Positions 26,802 through 35,066 of a stretch of 64,000 bases of DNA are shown here, one piece after another (positions within the stretch are counted from its first letter, which is position 1; each line of letters begins with the position of its first letter). Where the stretch lies: contig NZ_CP157199.1 in assembly GCF_039954625.1 (NCBI RefSeq), positions 930,001 to 994,000 of the forward strand, given 5' to 3'. A program made the position numbers and the translations under genes. The notes under the pieces are model-generated. The model searched no databases and was not told the DNA's origin. It was given only the letters and a program-made list of their open reading frames with translations. The stretch comes from Pontimicrobium sp. SW4 (GTDB lineage Bacteria; Bacteroidota; Bacteroidia; Flavobacteriales; Flavobacteriaceae).

Positions 26802-27556
26802 TGAAAGTAATTATTATAGAAGATGAAAAGCCATCAGCAAGACGTTTACAGCGTATGTTAAACAATTTAGACATCGAAGCTGAAGTTATGTTACATTCGG
26901 TTGAAGAATCTATTGATTGGTTTAAGAATAATACACATCCAGACCTTATTTTTTTAGATATACAGTTGAGTGATGGATTATCTTTTGAAATTTTTGAGAG
27001 TATAAACATTCAATCTGCAGTTATTTTCACCACAGCTTATGACGAATATGCTTTACAAGCCTTTAAGCTTAATAGTATAGATTATTTATTAAAACCTATT
27101 GATGAAGAGGATCTAGCAAAAGCTGTTTCAAAATTTAAAGAACGTTTGCCAAAACAACAAGCAGTTACTTTAGATTTTAACGATATTAAAAACCTATTGG
27201 TAAATCCTATAGAGCGCGAATACAAGAAGCGTTTTTCAGTGAAGGTTGGACAACATTTAAAACTTATTAATATTGAAGATATTGAGTGTGTGTATAGCGA
27301 AAACAAAGGCACCTATGTGCATACATCTGAAGGTAGAAATTACTTGTTAGATACAACTTTAGAAAATCTTGAAAACGAATTAGAACCACATACATTTTTT
27401 AGAATTAATCGTAAATTCTTCGTTAATATAAATGCCATTAAAGATATGGTGAGTTATACGAATTCTCGACTACAAATAAAACTCAATAATTATAACGAAC
27501 AAGAGGTTATTGTAGCACGTGAGCGTGTAAAAGATTTTAAAGACTGGTTGGAGTAA
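26801..27556 (+). CDS. LytTR-family response regulator
   Basis: A 251-residue regulator. Its receiver domain (1-120) has acidic EDE near residue 8, phospho-acceptor D52 in LIFLDIQLSDG, TTAYDEYA and K102-region LLKPIDE. The LytTR DNA-binding domain (about 150-248) contains KLINIEDIECVYSENKGTYV, FFRINRKFFVNINAI and QEVIVARERVKDFKDWL. It is the cognate partner of the kinase at 23980 and the probable binder of the direct repeats at 22808 and 8810. Confidence 0.94.
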   Translation: MKVIIIEDEKPSARRLQRMLNNLDIEAEVMLHSVEESIDWFKNNTHPDLIFLDIQLSDGLSFEIFESINIQSAVIFTTAYDEYALQAFKLNSIDYLLKPIDEEDLAKAVSKFKERLPKQQAVTLDFNDIKNLLVNPIEREYKKRFSVKVGQHLKLINIEDIECVYSENKGTYVHTSEGRNYLLDTTLENLENELEPHTFFRINRKFFVNINAIKDMVSYTNSRLQIKLNNYNEQEVIVARERVKDFKDWLE

Positions 27557-27593
27557 ATTTTATTACTTGAAGAGCCTTTCATTTGTTGTAGCT

Positions 27594-28025
27594 TTAGCTC
27601 TTACTCTTAGAAAATAATAAATCTAATTCTAGGTATTTTTCTTTCATAGTACTTAAAGCAAATGCTCCAGCTGAAGCCGTAAAAACCGAATAATCAAAAG
27701 CACCTTTAATTCCCGTAGAAAACGTTATTGCTAAAGCAAATATGAGCATTAAATAACCGCTTAGTTTGGCAAATAGCTCAGTTTTAAACCCTAATAATAA
27801 AGCTAATGCAAACAACACTTCAGCACCTGTTGCAAATATGGCTACAAAAGATATCATACTGCTAGGTACCCACGGATTAATAAGTTCGGTATAACCTAAA
27901 AAACTATCCCAATTTCCCCATACCGAAATATCTTTTGCCCAATAACCAAATCGATCTGCGACTGCAGATAAGAAGCTAAGAGCGATGGCTAATCTTAAAA
28001 ATATTTTTAGTGCTTTATGTTGCAT
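27594..28025 (-). CDS. DoxX-family membrane protein
   Basis: A 143-residue protein with four helices in the DoxX arrangement (LKIFLRLAIALSFLSAVADRFG, GAEVLFALALLLGF, LSGYLMLIFALAITF, and a last AGAFALS segment). DoxX-type proteins act in quinone-linked redox chains or in membrane stress. It is convergent with the regulator gene and stands alone, so the specific role is not clear. Confidence 0.85.
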   Translation of the reverse strand: MQHKALKIFLRLAIALSFLSAVADRFGYWAKDISVWGNWDSFLGYTELINPWVPSSMISFVAIFATGAEVLFALALLLGFKTELFAKLSGYLMLIFALAITFSTGIKGAFDYSVFTASAGAFALSTMKEKYLELDLLFSKSKS

Positions 28026-28072
28026 GTTTATGGTATTATTTAATAGTTTGGAACTGTAAATTTAAATATTTT

Positions 28073-28408
28073 TTACAATTCTTCAATTATAGATTTCCCT
28101 TCAGATTTATCTCCCGAAGTCCATTTCCAATTTTCATGAAGCCTTATTTTTACATTGGCTAATATTTCTGGCTTAGAGCTGCAAACTCCAGTCATTAATT
28201 CGTTATTTATATTTACTTGATGATACCTCATTTCTATGTTGCCTTTTTCATCTACTAATCCAATTAAATGTCCTTGCTTTATTTTTCCACCAGAGTATTC
28301 AGAGGTTAAAATATTGCCTATTTGTTGGTATTTAAAAATAGTTTCTTTGGATGTTTCTCCATTTTCAGAATTTGTTATGGGAGCAAAGGATTTTCCGTGG
28401 TAATTCAT
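28073..28408 (-). CDS. small conserved flavobacterial protein, function unknown
   Basis: A 111-residue cytoplasmic protein, beta-rich by appearance (FKYQQIGNILTSEYSGGKIK, HLIGLVDEKGNIEMRYHQVN, LRLHENWKWTSGD-like end). Proteins like it are often labelled 'N-acetylglutamate synthase' in databases by transfer, but I see no acetyltransferase motif. A single-gene unit, 48 bp after DoxX. Confidence 0.7.
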   Translation of the reverse strand: MNYHGKSFAPITNSENGETSKETIFKYQQIGNILTSEYSGGKIKQGHLIGLVDEKGNIEMRYHQVNINNELMTGVCSSKPEILANVKIRLHENWKWTSGDKSEGKSIIEEL

Positions 28409-28482
28409 AAATTAGGCTATTTTAGGTTGTATGATTTTTTGATAGTTGGGTTAAAACGCGCACTGGTATTTGTTATTTTTCG

Positions 28483-29262
28483 CTAATCATTTTCAATTAA
28501 GTTGCAATTAAACCAATCCACAAATAGTAAATTGAATTCTTTATTAATCTTTAAAATTTCATTTTTCGTATTATCATTCCATTGTGAAACACAAAGTTGA
28601 ATTACCTTGTCGTCATTAAATGTTCCAAAATAAACAGTGTTTTCTGTTTTAAATGCAAAACCATTTACAAGAATTTCTCCATTGATAATTACTTGTCCAA
28701 ATGAATCGAATTTTAATAAATTTTTCAGTTCATTGAAACTTATTGACAAATTAGGTGAACTGATTGTTTTTCTGAGATGACAATTCTTAAACAATGTGTG
28801 TTCTTCGCTCTTTTTGCTGTGATTTACCCAAATATCTTTAATAGCGTTAATATCTTCTTTAATTTGTGATAATGAATTCACGTTTAAAAATTCTTTCTGT
28901 TGATAATCGTCTTCGTGAATTAATATGTCGTTTTCTGTTTCTTTTGTTTTTTTAATTGTTTGAGGAAATTCATTAGAAATAGTTGGTGTTGTATACCAAA
29001 TATCTTTTGGATTCATTTTCTCAACTTTATTCATTTTTAAAGTTAAGTTCTTTGATTGAAGGAATTCTTTTGAGTGTGCAGGAATTGCTTCTTCAATTGA
29101 CCAATCCTCATCATTTAAGTGTATTGTTGTTTGAATTTCAAATGTCTCAGGAAGTTGTTCTGGGGGCATTTCTCAAACTCCAATAACATTTCCATTTGAC
29201 AAATCAATGAATTGAACTCTTATTGTATTACTTTTTCCAAATATTTTGTCAAATAATCCCAT
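28483..29262 (-). pseudogene. conserved hypothetical gene interrupted by an in-frame TGA
   Basis: The gene starts at ATG 29262 (MGLFDKIFGKSN) and continues in one frame to 28483 (259 codons), except for TGA at 29175-29173. Around it the reading is GNVIGV, stop, EMPPEQLPETFEI, so a single TGG to TGA change would explain the break. Downstream of the stop the 228-residue remainder, starting at Met 29169, stays open and looks protein-like: WSIEEAIPAHSKEF, NPKDIWYTTPTISNEF. Either the gene is broken, translation restarts at 29169, or the base call is wrong. No function is recognised. Confidence 0.75.
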
Positions 29263-29481
29263 TTATTTTGTTTTTAGAGTGTTGGTTTTAATTGCTGGTA
29301 ACGTATTTGTATAAGGTTAGTTACTTGGATTAAACATCTAATTTAGCAAATACAAACCGAATACAAAATCCTTGCAGATTTTCCAAAGTTAACTTGCTCG
29401 AGCAATCAATTTTATACAGTTTTGTGCAGTCATTTTTGTTATTCTACTTAGCCATTCATAAACCTGATTTATAGGCTTGTT
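29263..29481. other. 219-bp intergenic spacer with palindrome and short inverted repeat
   Basis: No gene is visible on either strand. It holds a perfect 12-bp palindrome TTGCTCGAGCAA (29394-29405) and GTAAC...GTTAC arms (29298-29302, 29320-29324). It recalls the AT-rich repeated spacers that separate hypothetical genes in other Flavobacteriaceae, from memory and not verified. Confidence 0.4.
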
Positions 29482-29946
29482 TCACCATTTTTTTACAATA
29501 AAGTGATGAAAAGGCTTTACGATAAACATATAAATTTTTCCGAAGCGATTGTTATATTCAACTAAAGTAGTGACTTTAATATTGAATTGATTTTCGTTAG
29601 AATTATATATACTTACTCTAAAATTCAAATGTTTATCATCAGCTCCAAGTATTATTTCGTTATGCTGGATGCTAAAAATTTGAAAAAAACCAACATAGCC
29701 ACCAACTTTAAATTCTGGATGATAATCTTCGGGTTTTTCTGTTTTTAAACCAAATACTTTGACAATATTATTTCTAATCTTCATCAAAAATCCAACCCAT
29801 TTTGGCATTGTTCCAAAAACCAATTTTGATATTATGCTTAAACTGTCAAGATGATTTGTAGTTGAAAAAGTATCAGTAAAGTTTACTTGTGGAAGTGCAT
29901 ATTTAATCCCTTCGGTTTTTGGTGTTCTTTCCACTTTTACCTTCAT
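29482..29946 (-). CDS. DUF2867 family protein
   Basis: A 154-residue protein matching DUF2867: YALPQVNFTDTFST at the start, the central LVFGTMPKWVGFLMKIRN and the C-terminal FGKIYMFIVKPFHHFIVKKW. The fold is likely of the START/SRPBCC type, with a hydrophobic cavity. There is no catalytic motif. It lies 16 bp after the decarboxylase gene, on the same strand. Confidence 0.8.
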   Translation of the reverse strand: MKVKVERTPKTEGIKYALPQVNFTDTFSTTNHLDSLSIISKLVFGTMPKWVGFLMKIRNNIVKVFGLKTEKPEDYHPEFKVGGYVGFFQIFSIQHNEIILGADDKHLNFRVSIYNSNENQFNIKVTTLVEYNNRFGKIYMFIVKPFHHFIVKKW

Positions 29947-29962
29947 AGTTTTTAATTAACCA

Positions 29963-31411
29963 TTACAATTCCTTTCCCAATCTTAAAACATTCTCTACAA
30001 GTACATTAAAATCTTCATTAGTAACGCGATGGCTAGAAATAGCGCAACGGATACAATACGCACCATTTAGCGTTGTATAACCTGGTAATGCAATGGCCTG
30101 TTCTTCCAGTTGTAATTTAATCTCTTTATTAATGGCGTTTAACTCATCTAGCGTTTTTCCTCCAGGATTATATCTAAAACAGACTATGTCCATACCAATG
30201 GGAGCAAGGAGTTCTAAATCTGTATGCTTATTAACTAAACCTCCTAAATAGTAAGCTTGTTGAACATTACGAGTTATCATTCTGCCAAAACGTTTACTAC
30301 CATGCTCTTTAAGTGACATCCAAATCTTTAAAGCTCTAAATCGTCTTGAGAGCTGTAAGCCATATTCACTAAACCAATTGTCTCCTGATGCTAAACCACG
30401 TGTGTTTTTGGCTAAATATTCTGGAATTAGTGAGAAGGTTTTTTTATGTGCCTCGTTATCCTTAATAATTACGCAACCAGCTTCAAAAGGCATGTGTAGC
30501 CATTTGTGCAAATCTAAGGCTACAGAATCTGCACGCTCAATACCCTTAAGTTGTGGTTTAAGTGTATCTGAAAGCATTGCTATGGCACCAATAGCACCAT
30601 CTACATGAAACCAAAGATTTTCTTTTTCACATATATCAGCAATGGCATTTAAATCGTCAATAGCTCCAGTGTTTACAGTACCAGAAGTAGCAATAATGCA
30701 AATAGGTTGCAATCCGTTAGCTTTATCTTCAGCTATTTGATTTTTAAGAGCTTTAATGTTAATTGTATAATCATCATTAACAGCAATTTTTTTAAGCCCT
30801 TTAGTTCCTAAACCTAAAAGTTCAACAGCTTTCGTATTACAACTATGAACTTCGGTTGATGCATAAAAGACTAAATTATTTTCTCTTAACCCTTCTGAGC
30901 GAATATCGTAACCAGCTTTAACATTTCTTGCTACAGATAGAGCAGCGTAATTAGCCATAGAACCACCACTTACCAGAAGTCCACTGGACGATTTTGGGAA
31001 TTCAATTATTTCTTTAATCCAATTTACAACTTGCTCTTCAACTTTGTGTCCTGCATGATTTCCACCTCCAAGGTTTGGATTAATAATAGATGCCCAAAAA
31101 TCTCCCATAACGCCAGAAATAGTTCCATTTCCCATATACCAAGCCCAAAAACGCGGATGCACATTTCCCATGGGATAGGGTAGTACGTTTTTTTGTAAAT
31201 CTTGATACACGCTTTCTGCATCACTTGGTTGCTGAGGTATTTGAGACTCAAACGTTTTAAGAACATCATCAGGCATTTCTTGCCAAATTTTTCGATCTCT
31301 AATGTTTTTAACATAGTCAAAAGCATCTTCAACCATTTGATGCATTAAGGCTTTTGATTGTTCCCAATCTTGAGGATCAAGAGTTTCAAAACCATCTGTA
31401 TGCTTATCCAT
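29963..31411 (-). CDS. PLP-dependent group II amino acid decarboxylase family enzyme
   Basis: A 482-residue enzyme of the aromatic-L-amino-acid/glutamate decarboxylase family. PLP lysine K303 is in DLHKWLHMPFEAGC, D271 that pairs with the pyridine nitrogen is in FHVDGAIGAI, H189 stacks on the ring in EVHSCNTKAV and LVSGGSMANY binds the phosphate. It should release CO2 from an amino acid to make an amine. The substrate (tyrosine, tryptophan or other) is not readable. The same-strand neighbour is a single-repeat DUF1456 gene 11 bp upstream. Confidence 0.9.
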   Translation of the reverse strand: MDKHTDGFETLDPQDWEQSKALMHQMVEDAFDYVKNIRDRKIWQEMPDDVLKTFESQIPQQPSDAESVYQDLQKNVLPYPMGNVHPRFWAWYMGNGTISGVMGDFWASIINPNLGGGNHAGHKVEEQVVNWIKEIIEFPKSSSGLLVSGGSMANYAALSVARNVKAGYDIRSEGLRENNLVFYASTEVHSCNTKAVELLGLGTKGLKKIAVNDDYTINIKALKNQIAEDKANGLQPICIIATSGTVNTGAIDDLNAIADICEKENLWFHVDGAIGAIAMLSDTLKPQLKGIERADSVALDLHKWLHMPFEAGCVIIKDNEAHKKTFSLIPEYLAKNTRGLASGDNWFSEYGLQLSRRFRALKIWMSLKEHGSKRFGRMITRNVQQAYYLGGLVNKHTDLELLAPIGMDIVCFRYNPGGKTLDELNAINKEIKLQLEEQAIALPGYTTLNGAYCIRCAISSHRVTNEDFNVLVENVLRLGKEL

Positions 31412-31422
31412 ATTTTAAAAGG

Positions 31423-31677
31423 CTATTTGTTTGATTTATTTTCTTCTTTAGAAGGCATTGGACCTCGTAAATGTATGATGAGTCCATCAAGAAAATTACG
31501 CAAAAATTGATCGCCACATTCCATGTATTTTGGATGATTTTCATTTCTAAAAATGGCTCCTAATTCACTTTTTGTGACTTTAAAATCTTTTAAAGCACAA
31601 ATTTTTACAATATCGTCATCACGCAGTTTATGCGCCACTCGAAGTTTTTTGAAAATGTCATTGTTTGTAAGTCCCAT
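31423..31677 (-). CDS. single-repeat DUF1456 (YehS-like) protein
   Basis: With the start at 31677 (MGLTNNDIFKKLR) this is 84 residues. It aligns by eye to the second of two repeats in E. coli YehS: NDIFKKLRVAHKLRDDDIV, SELGAIFRNENHPKYMECGDQFLRNFLDGL. So it has half the usual length, with a short charged tail. An upstream start at 31692 would add only MYLYL. Function is unknown, and it is probably co-transcribed with the decarboxylase. Confidence 0.82.
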   Translation of the reverse strand: MGLTNNDIFKKLRVAHKLRDDDIVKICALKDFKVTKSELGAIFRNENHPKYMECGDQFLRNFLDGLIIHLRGPMPSKEENKSNK

Positions 31678-31708
31678 TAAGTAAAGGTACACGTTTTAAT
31701 ATAAAAAA

Positions 31709-32884
31709 TTAAGATTCTTCAATCCTATTATCATCAAAAGAAGAAGGTAATAATTTTGGAATAAATTTTATAAATAAAGGTAATAATAATGCGCCACCTG
31801 GAAGCATAAAAATTGCAAGACTAGGTATAGATTTAATGATATCAATTAATTGTTCTTGTAACTGCTTTTGTTCAGTTTTACTTAAATCTCTTACAGTAGA
31901 TTGCCCAATGAGTTTTACAAGTTCTTTGCTCTGAACGAGTTCTTTTTGTAAGCGCTTTTTATTACGTGATATAAGTTTTGAAACCATTTTACTAGAATTA
32001 TCATAGAAATTCTTAACTATGTTGCTAGAGCTTAAAAGGGTAATATCACCTTTGTTTTTTGTATAAAAATTGTTTACAGTAGTAATAGAGTTATTAACTA
32101 TTTTAGTCTTTAATTTTAAATCATTTCCTAGTTTATATAAAAACTGTTGCTCTTTTGGATCAATAATTTTATCACTCCAAGTAGCCATACATGCTATGTC
32201 TAGTAAATACCATTTTTCATAGTTTGTGATGAGATTATTTATAGCTTCTTCATACGAAATGTTTGCGCTATCACCGAAGCGTAATGAAGCTTCAACTAGC
32301 TTTATTAAACTCTTGTCATGCTTCGTTTTATATGTTTTAGTATTTAAAACTTCTAGTATAATTGTTTCAATTGAAGCTTCTAACTTTTTTATATAATCAC
32401 TTGAAACTACGCCACGAGTTAGATACTCATGATATGCTAACGCATCTACAAATAGTAATGCGTTTATTATAAAATAGTTGAAATTTTTGGTAAGAATATT
32501 ATCGTCAATTTGAACACGTTTATGTATAATTCTTTCAAGAGTATTTAATGAATATTTACTGTTTACCAAACTGCCAAAAAAGGACAGTTTATATACTTTG
32601 ATTTTTTTGTAGAAGTTTATAAGACTTTCTAGAATAGGGACTGTAGTTCCACTTTTTATATATACATGTTGCAAAGTAAGGAATAGATTAATCTTGCTTA
32701 GTTCTTCGTTAGAAAGATCCTTTTTTTCTACAATATTTTTTACAGCACTAATATTACTACCATATATAAAACCAGCAGATTTTAAACTACAGTAAAAATC
32801 TGCTGATCTATAATTTAGGAAATCCGAATTTTCAGAAATTATAGTTTGCAATTTTAATATCCATCCATTAGCAGAAGGGTTCAT
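31709..32884 (-). CDS. LETM1-related biofilm-associated protein
   Basis: With Met at 32884 (MNPSANGWILKLQ) the protein has 391 residues. It is mostly helical, with a TerB-like middle region (ACMATWSDKIIDPKEQQFLYKLG) and a C-terminal LETM1-like segment, SIPSLAIFMLPGGALLLPLFIKF. Members in Flavobacteriaceae are annotated as LETM1-related and biofilm-associated. The mechanism is unknown. It sits downstream of the SOD terminator. Confidence 0.82.
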   Translation of the reverse strand: MNPSANGWILKLQTIISENSDFLNYRSADFYCSLKSAGFIYGSNISAVKNIVEKKDLSNEELSKINLFLTLQHVYIKSGTTVPILESLINFYKKIKVYKLSFFGSLVNSKYSLNTLERIIHKRVQIDDNILTKNFNYFIINALLFVDALAYHEYLTRGVVSSDYIKKLEASIETIILEVLNTKTYKTKHDKSLIKLVEASLRFGDSANISYEEAINNLITNYEKWYLLDIACMATWSDKIIDPKEQQFLYKLGNDLKLKTKIVNNSITTVNNFYTKNKGDITLLSSSNIVKNFYDNSSKMVSKLISRNKKRLQKELVQSKELVKLIGQSTVRDLSKTEQKQLQEQLIDIIKSIPSLAIFMLPGGALLLPLFIKFIPKLLPSSFDDNRIEES

Positions 32885-32909
32885 TAAGTTTCTTTTTAGG
32901 TTTAGAGAT

Positions 32910-32934
32910 AAAAAAAGCTGCAAAAGCAGCTTCT
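32910..32934 (-). terminator. intrinsic terminator after the SOD gene
   Basis: The 7-bp stem AAGCTGC (32915-32921)/GCAGCTT (32926-32932) has an AAAA loop. On the minus strand it is followed by seven T. It lies 20 bp after the SOD stop and just before the LETM1-like start. Confidence 0.9.
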
Positions 32935-32953
32935 TTTATAAACTGGTTTAAAT

Positions 32954-33553
32954 TTATTGAATTACACCACCGCAACTTATTCTTCCACCTGCAGCACCTG
33001 TTGGTTGCGTAGTAAAATCGTCAGTTCCTTGATGAATAATAATACCTTTTCCTAGAATGTCTTTGGTCTCATCACCACAACCAATACACCATTCGTCAGT
33101 TGAAAATGTATATGTTGCTTTTCCATTCTCGCTTGCAGTAAAATTCCCTATGTCTCCTTTGTGATATCCTTCGGCTGCTCCCCATTTTCCATGTGGTTGT
33201 CCAGTAGGATTCCAGTGTCCACCAGTTGAAGTACCATCTTCAGCTGAACAATCACTTTTTTCATGTAAATGAACTGCGTGTTCACCAGGTTCTAAACCAC
33301 TTACTGTTAATAGCATACTTACACTTTCTCCTTTGTTTTCAAAAACGGCAGTACCTTTTACTGAACTTCCACTTTTTGCATTAAGGGTTACCCATAAATC
33401 GCCACCATCATATGGTTTTTGATTGGTAGTTTCTTCTGTTTTATCAGTGTTTTCTACTTCAGTTTCAGTAGCATTTGTTTCTTTTTTGTCAGATTTACAA
33501 GCTGTAGCAAAAGCTATAGTAAGTGCTAAAGTAAAAACAGATAATTTTTTCAT
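32954..33553 (-). CDS. sodC: Cu/Zn superoxide dismutase lipoprotein
   Basis: A 199-residue lipoprotein (signal to lipobox TAC, Cys19) with an acidic Thr/Glu-rich linker (about 20-45) and the SodC domain. Copper ligands are in EHAVHLHEKSDCS, the shared His in GGHWNPTGQPHG, zinc Asp in HKGDIGNF, the disulfide partner in ISCGG, and the active-site IIIHQGTDDF. It removes superoxide in the envelope. It is divergent from hemN. Confidence 0.93.
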   Translation of the reverse strand: MKKLSVFTLALTIAFATACKSDKKETNATETEVENTDKTEETTNQKPYDGGDLWVTLNAKSGSSVKGTAVFENKGESVSMLLTVSGLEPGEHAVHLHEKSDCSAEDGTSTGGHWNPTGQPHGKWGAAEGYHKGDIGNFTASENGKATYTFSTDEWCIGCGDETKDILGKGIIIHQGTDDFTTQPTGAAGGRISCGGVIQ

Positions 33554-33615
33554 GGTAAATAGGTTTTTATTTAAAAGCGAAAGTTAAGTAATATTTATCT
33601 ATTTGCAAATATGCG

Positions 33616-33661
33616 ATATGACATATATCATATTTTATAGTACTTGGTTACTTTAAATTTG
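33616..33661 (+). promoter_or_regulatory. FNR-like box and promoter of hemN
   Basis: ATATGACATATATCATAT (33616-33633) is an almost perfect palindrome with the core TGA-N6-TCA at 33619-33630. A consensus -7 element TAAATTTG lies at 33654-33661, 24 bp after the core. The core centre would be at about -41.5 from a start five bases after the -7 box, the position of a class II activator. The same spacing is seen at ccoS. Confidence 0.7.
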
Positions 33662-33680
33662 TTTTTAACAAAAGTTAGGT

Positions 33681-35045
33681 ATGCATAGTGAATTAGTAAA
33701 AAAGTATAATGTGGCTGGACCAAGGTATACAAGTTATCCTACGGTTCCATATTGGGATATTAGCACATTTTCATTGTTAAATTGGAAACAATCTTTAATT
33801 AAGTCGTTTAATGAAAGTAATGATAGTGAAGGTATAAGCCTATATGTTCATTTACCATTCTGCGAGAGTCTTTGTACTTTTTGTGGATGTAATAAACGTA
33901 TCACCAAAAGGCATGAAGTAGAGTCACCATATATTACTGCAGTTTTAAAAGAGTGGCAGTTATATTGTGATTTGTTAGGTAGTAAACCCAAAATTAAAGA
34001 ACTTCATCTTGGTGGAGGTACGCCAACATTTTTTAGTCCGCAAAATCTCCAAGTATTGATTAATGGCATTTTAAAAAAAGGGATTCTCGCAGATGGTTAT
34101 GAATTTAGTTTTGAAGGTCACCCTAATAACACAACAAAAGAGCATTTACAAGCTCTTTACGATGTTGGATTTAGACGTGTTAGTTATGGTGTCCAAGATT
34201 ACAATCCAATAGTACAAAAGGCAATTCATAGAATTCAGCCATTCGAAAATGTAAAACGAGCTACAGAATTAGCTAGAGAAATTGGTTATACATCTATTGG
34301 ACACGATATAATTTTTGGACTACCTTTTCAAACTTTAGATCATGTAAAGCATACTATTTTAAAAACTAAAGAATTATTACCAGATCGTCTCGCATTTTAT
34401 AGCTATGCGCATGTGCCTTGGATAAAAGGAAATGGACAACGTGGTTTTAAAGATAATGATTTGCCAAATGCTGATTTAAAACGTGAACAATATGAAGTTG
34501 GTAAAGTGTTATTAAGTGAAGTTGGTTATAATGAAATAGGAATGGATCACTTTGCATTGCCTTCTGATAGTTTATATCAATCTATGATTGAAGGAAACTT
34601 ACATAGAAACTTTATGGGCTACACAGCTAGTAAAACTCAAACTATGATTGGTTTGGGTGTGTCATCTATAAGTGATAGTTGGTATGGCTTTGCGCAAAAT
34701 GTAAAAGGAATAGAAGAATATTATCATTTAATTTCAGAAGATATTATACCAGTTTATAGAGGGCATATTTTAAATAAAGAGGATCTCATTATTAGAGAAC
34801 ATATTTTAAACCTTATGTGTCAATTTAATACCTCTTGGAAAAATAAGTATCTTTATTTTAATGAACTTCCAGAAGTAATTATAAAGTTGAAAGAAATGGA
34901 AAGGGATGGTTTATTAAATATTAGTGATACTAGTATTACTGTGACAAAGAAAGGCTATCCGTTTGTTAGAAATATTTGTATGGCTTTTGACGTATTGTTG
35001 CAGCGTAAAAAACCAGAAACGCAATTATTTTCGATGACAATTTAA
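33681..35045 (+). CDS. hemN: oxygen-independent coproporphyrinogen III dehydrogenase
   Basis: A 454-residue radical-SAM enzyme that converts coproporphyrinogen III to protoporphyrinogen IX without O2. The [4Fe-4S]-SAM motif is CX3CX2C at C61, C65 and C68, followed by C70 in FCESLCTFCGC. The SAM-binding GGGTP is in LHLGGGTPTFF, and the N-terminal PRYTSYPTVPYW is the HemN-type entry. The C-terminal HemN domain includes MGLG-like IGLGVSSISD. It is first in an operon with a universal stress protein, under an FNR-like box, which fits low-oxygen haem synthesis. Confidence 0.95.
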   Translation: MHSELVKKYNVAGPRYTSYPTVPYWDISTFSLLNWKQSLIKSFNESNDSEGISLYVHLPFCESLCTFCGCNKRITKRHEVESPYITAVLKEWQLYCDLLGSKPKIKELHLGGGTPTFFSPQNLQVLINGILKKGILADGYEFSFEGHPNNTTKEHLQALYDVGFRRVSYGVQDYNPIVQKAIHRIQPFENVKRATELAREIGYTSIGHDIIFGLPFQTLDHVKHTILKTKELLPDRLAFYSYAHVPWIKGNGQRGFKDNDLPNADLKREQYEVGKVLLSEVGYNEIGMDHFALPSDSLYQSMIEGNLHRNFMGYTASKTQTMIGLGVSSISDSWYGFAQNVKGIEEYYHLISEDIIPVYRGHILNKEDLIIREHILNLMCQFNTSWKNKYLYFNELPEVIIKLKEMERDGLLNISDTSITVTKKGYPFVRNICMAFDVLLQRKKPETQLFSMTI

Positions 35046-35066
35046 CAAAACACTAAAAAAACTATT

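Noticed and set aside
29173..29175. TGA as a recoded (selenocysteine or Trp) codon
   Set aside because: No SECIS-like context was seen, and Flavobacteriaceae use TGA as stop. A point mutation is simpler.
29298..29324. Integron attC-like site
   Set aside because: The short GTAAC/GTTAC arms do not match the RYYYAAC/GTTRRRY core sites, and no integrase gene is in the window.
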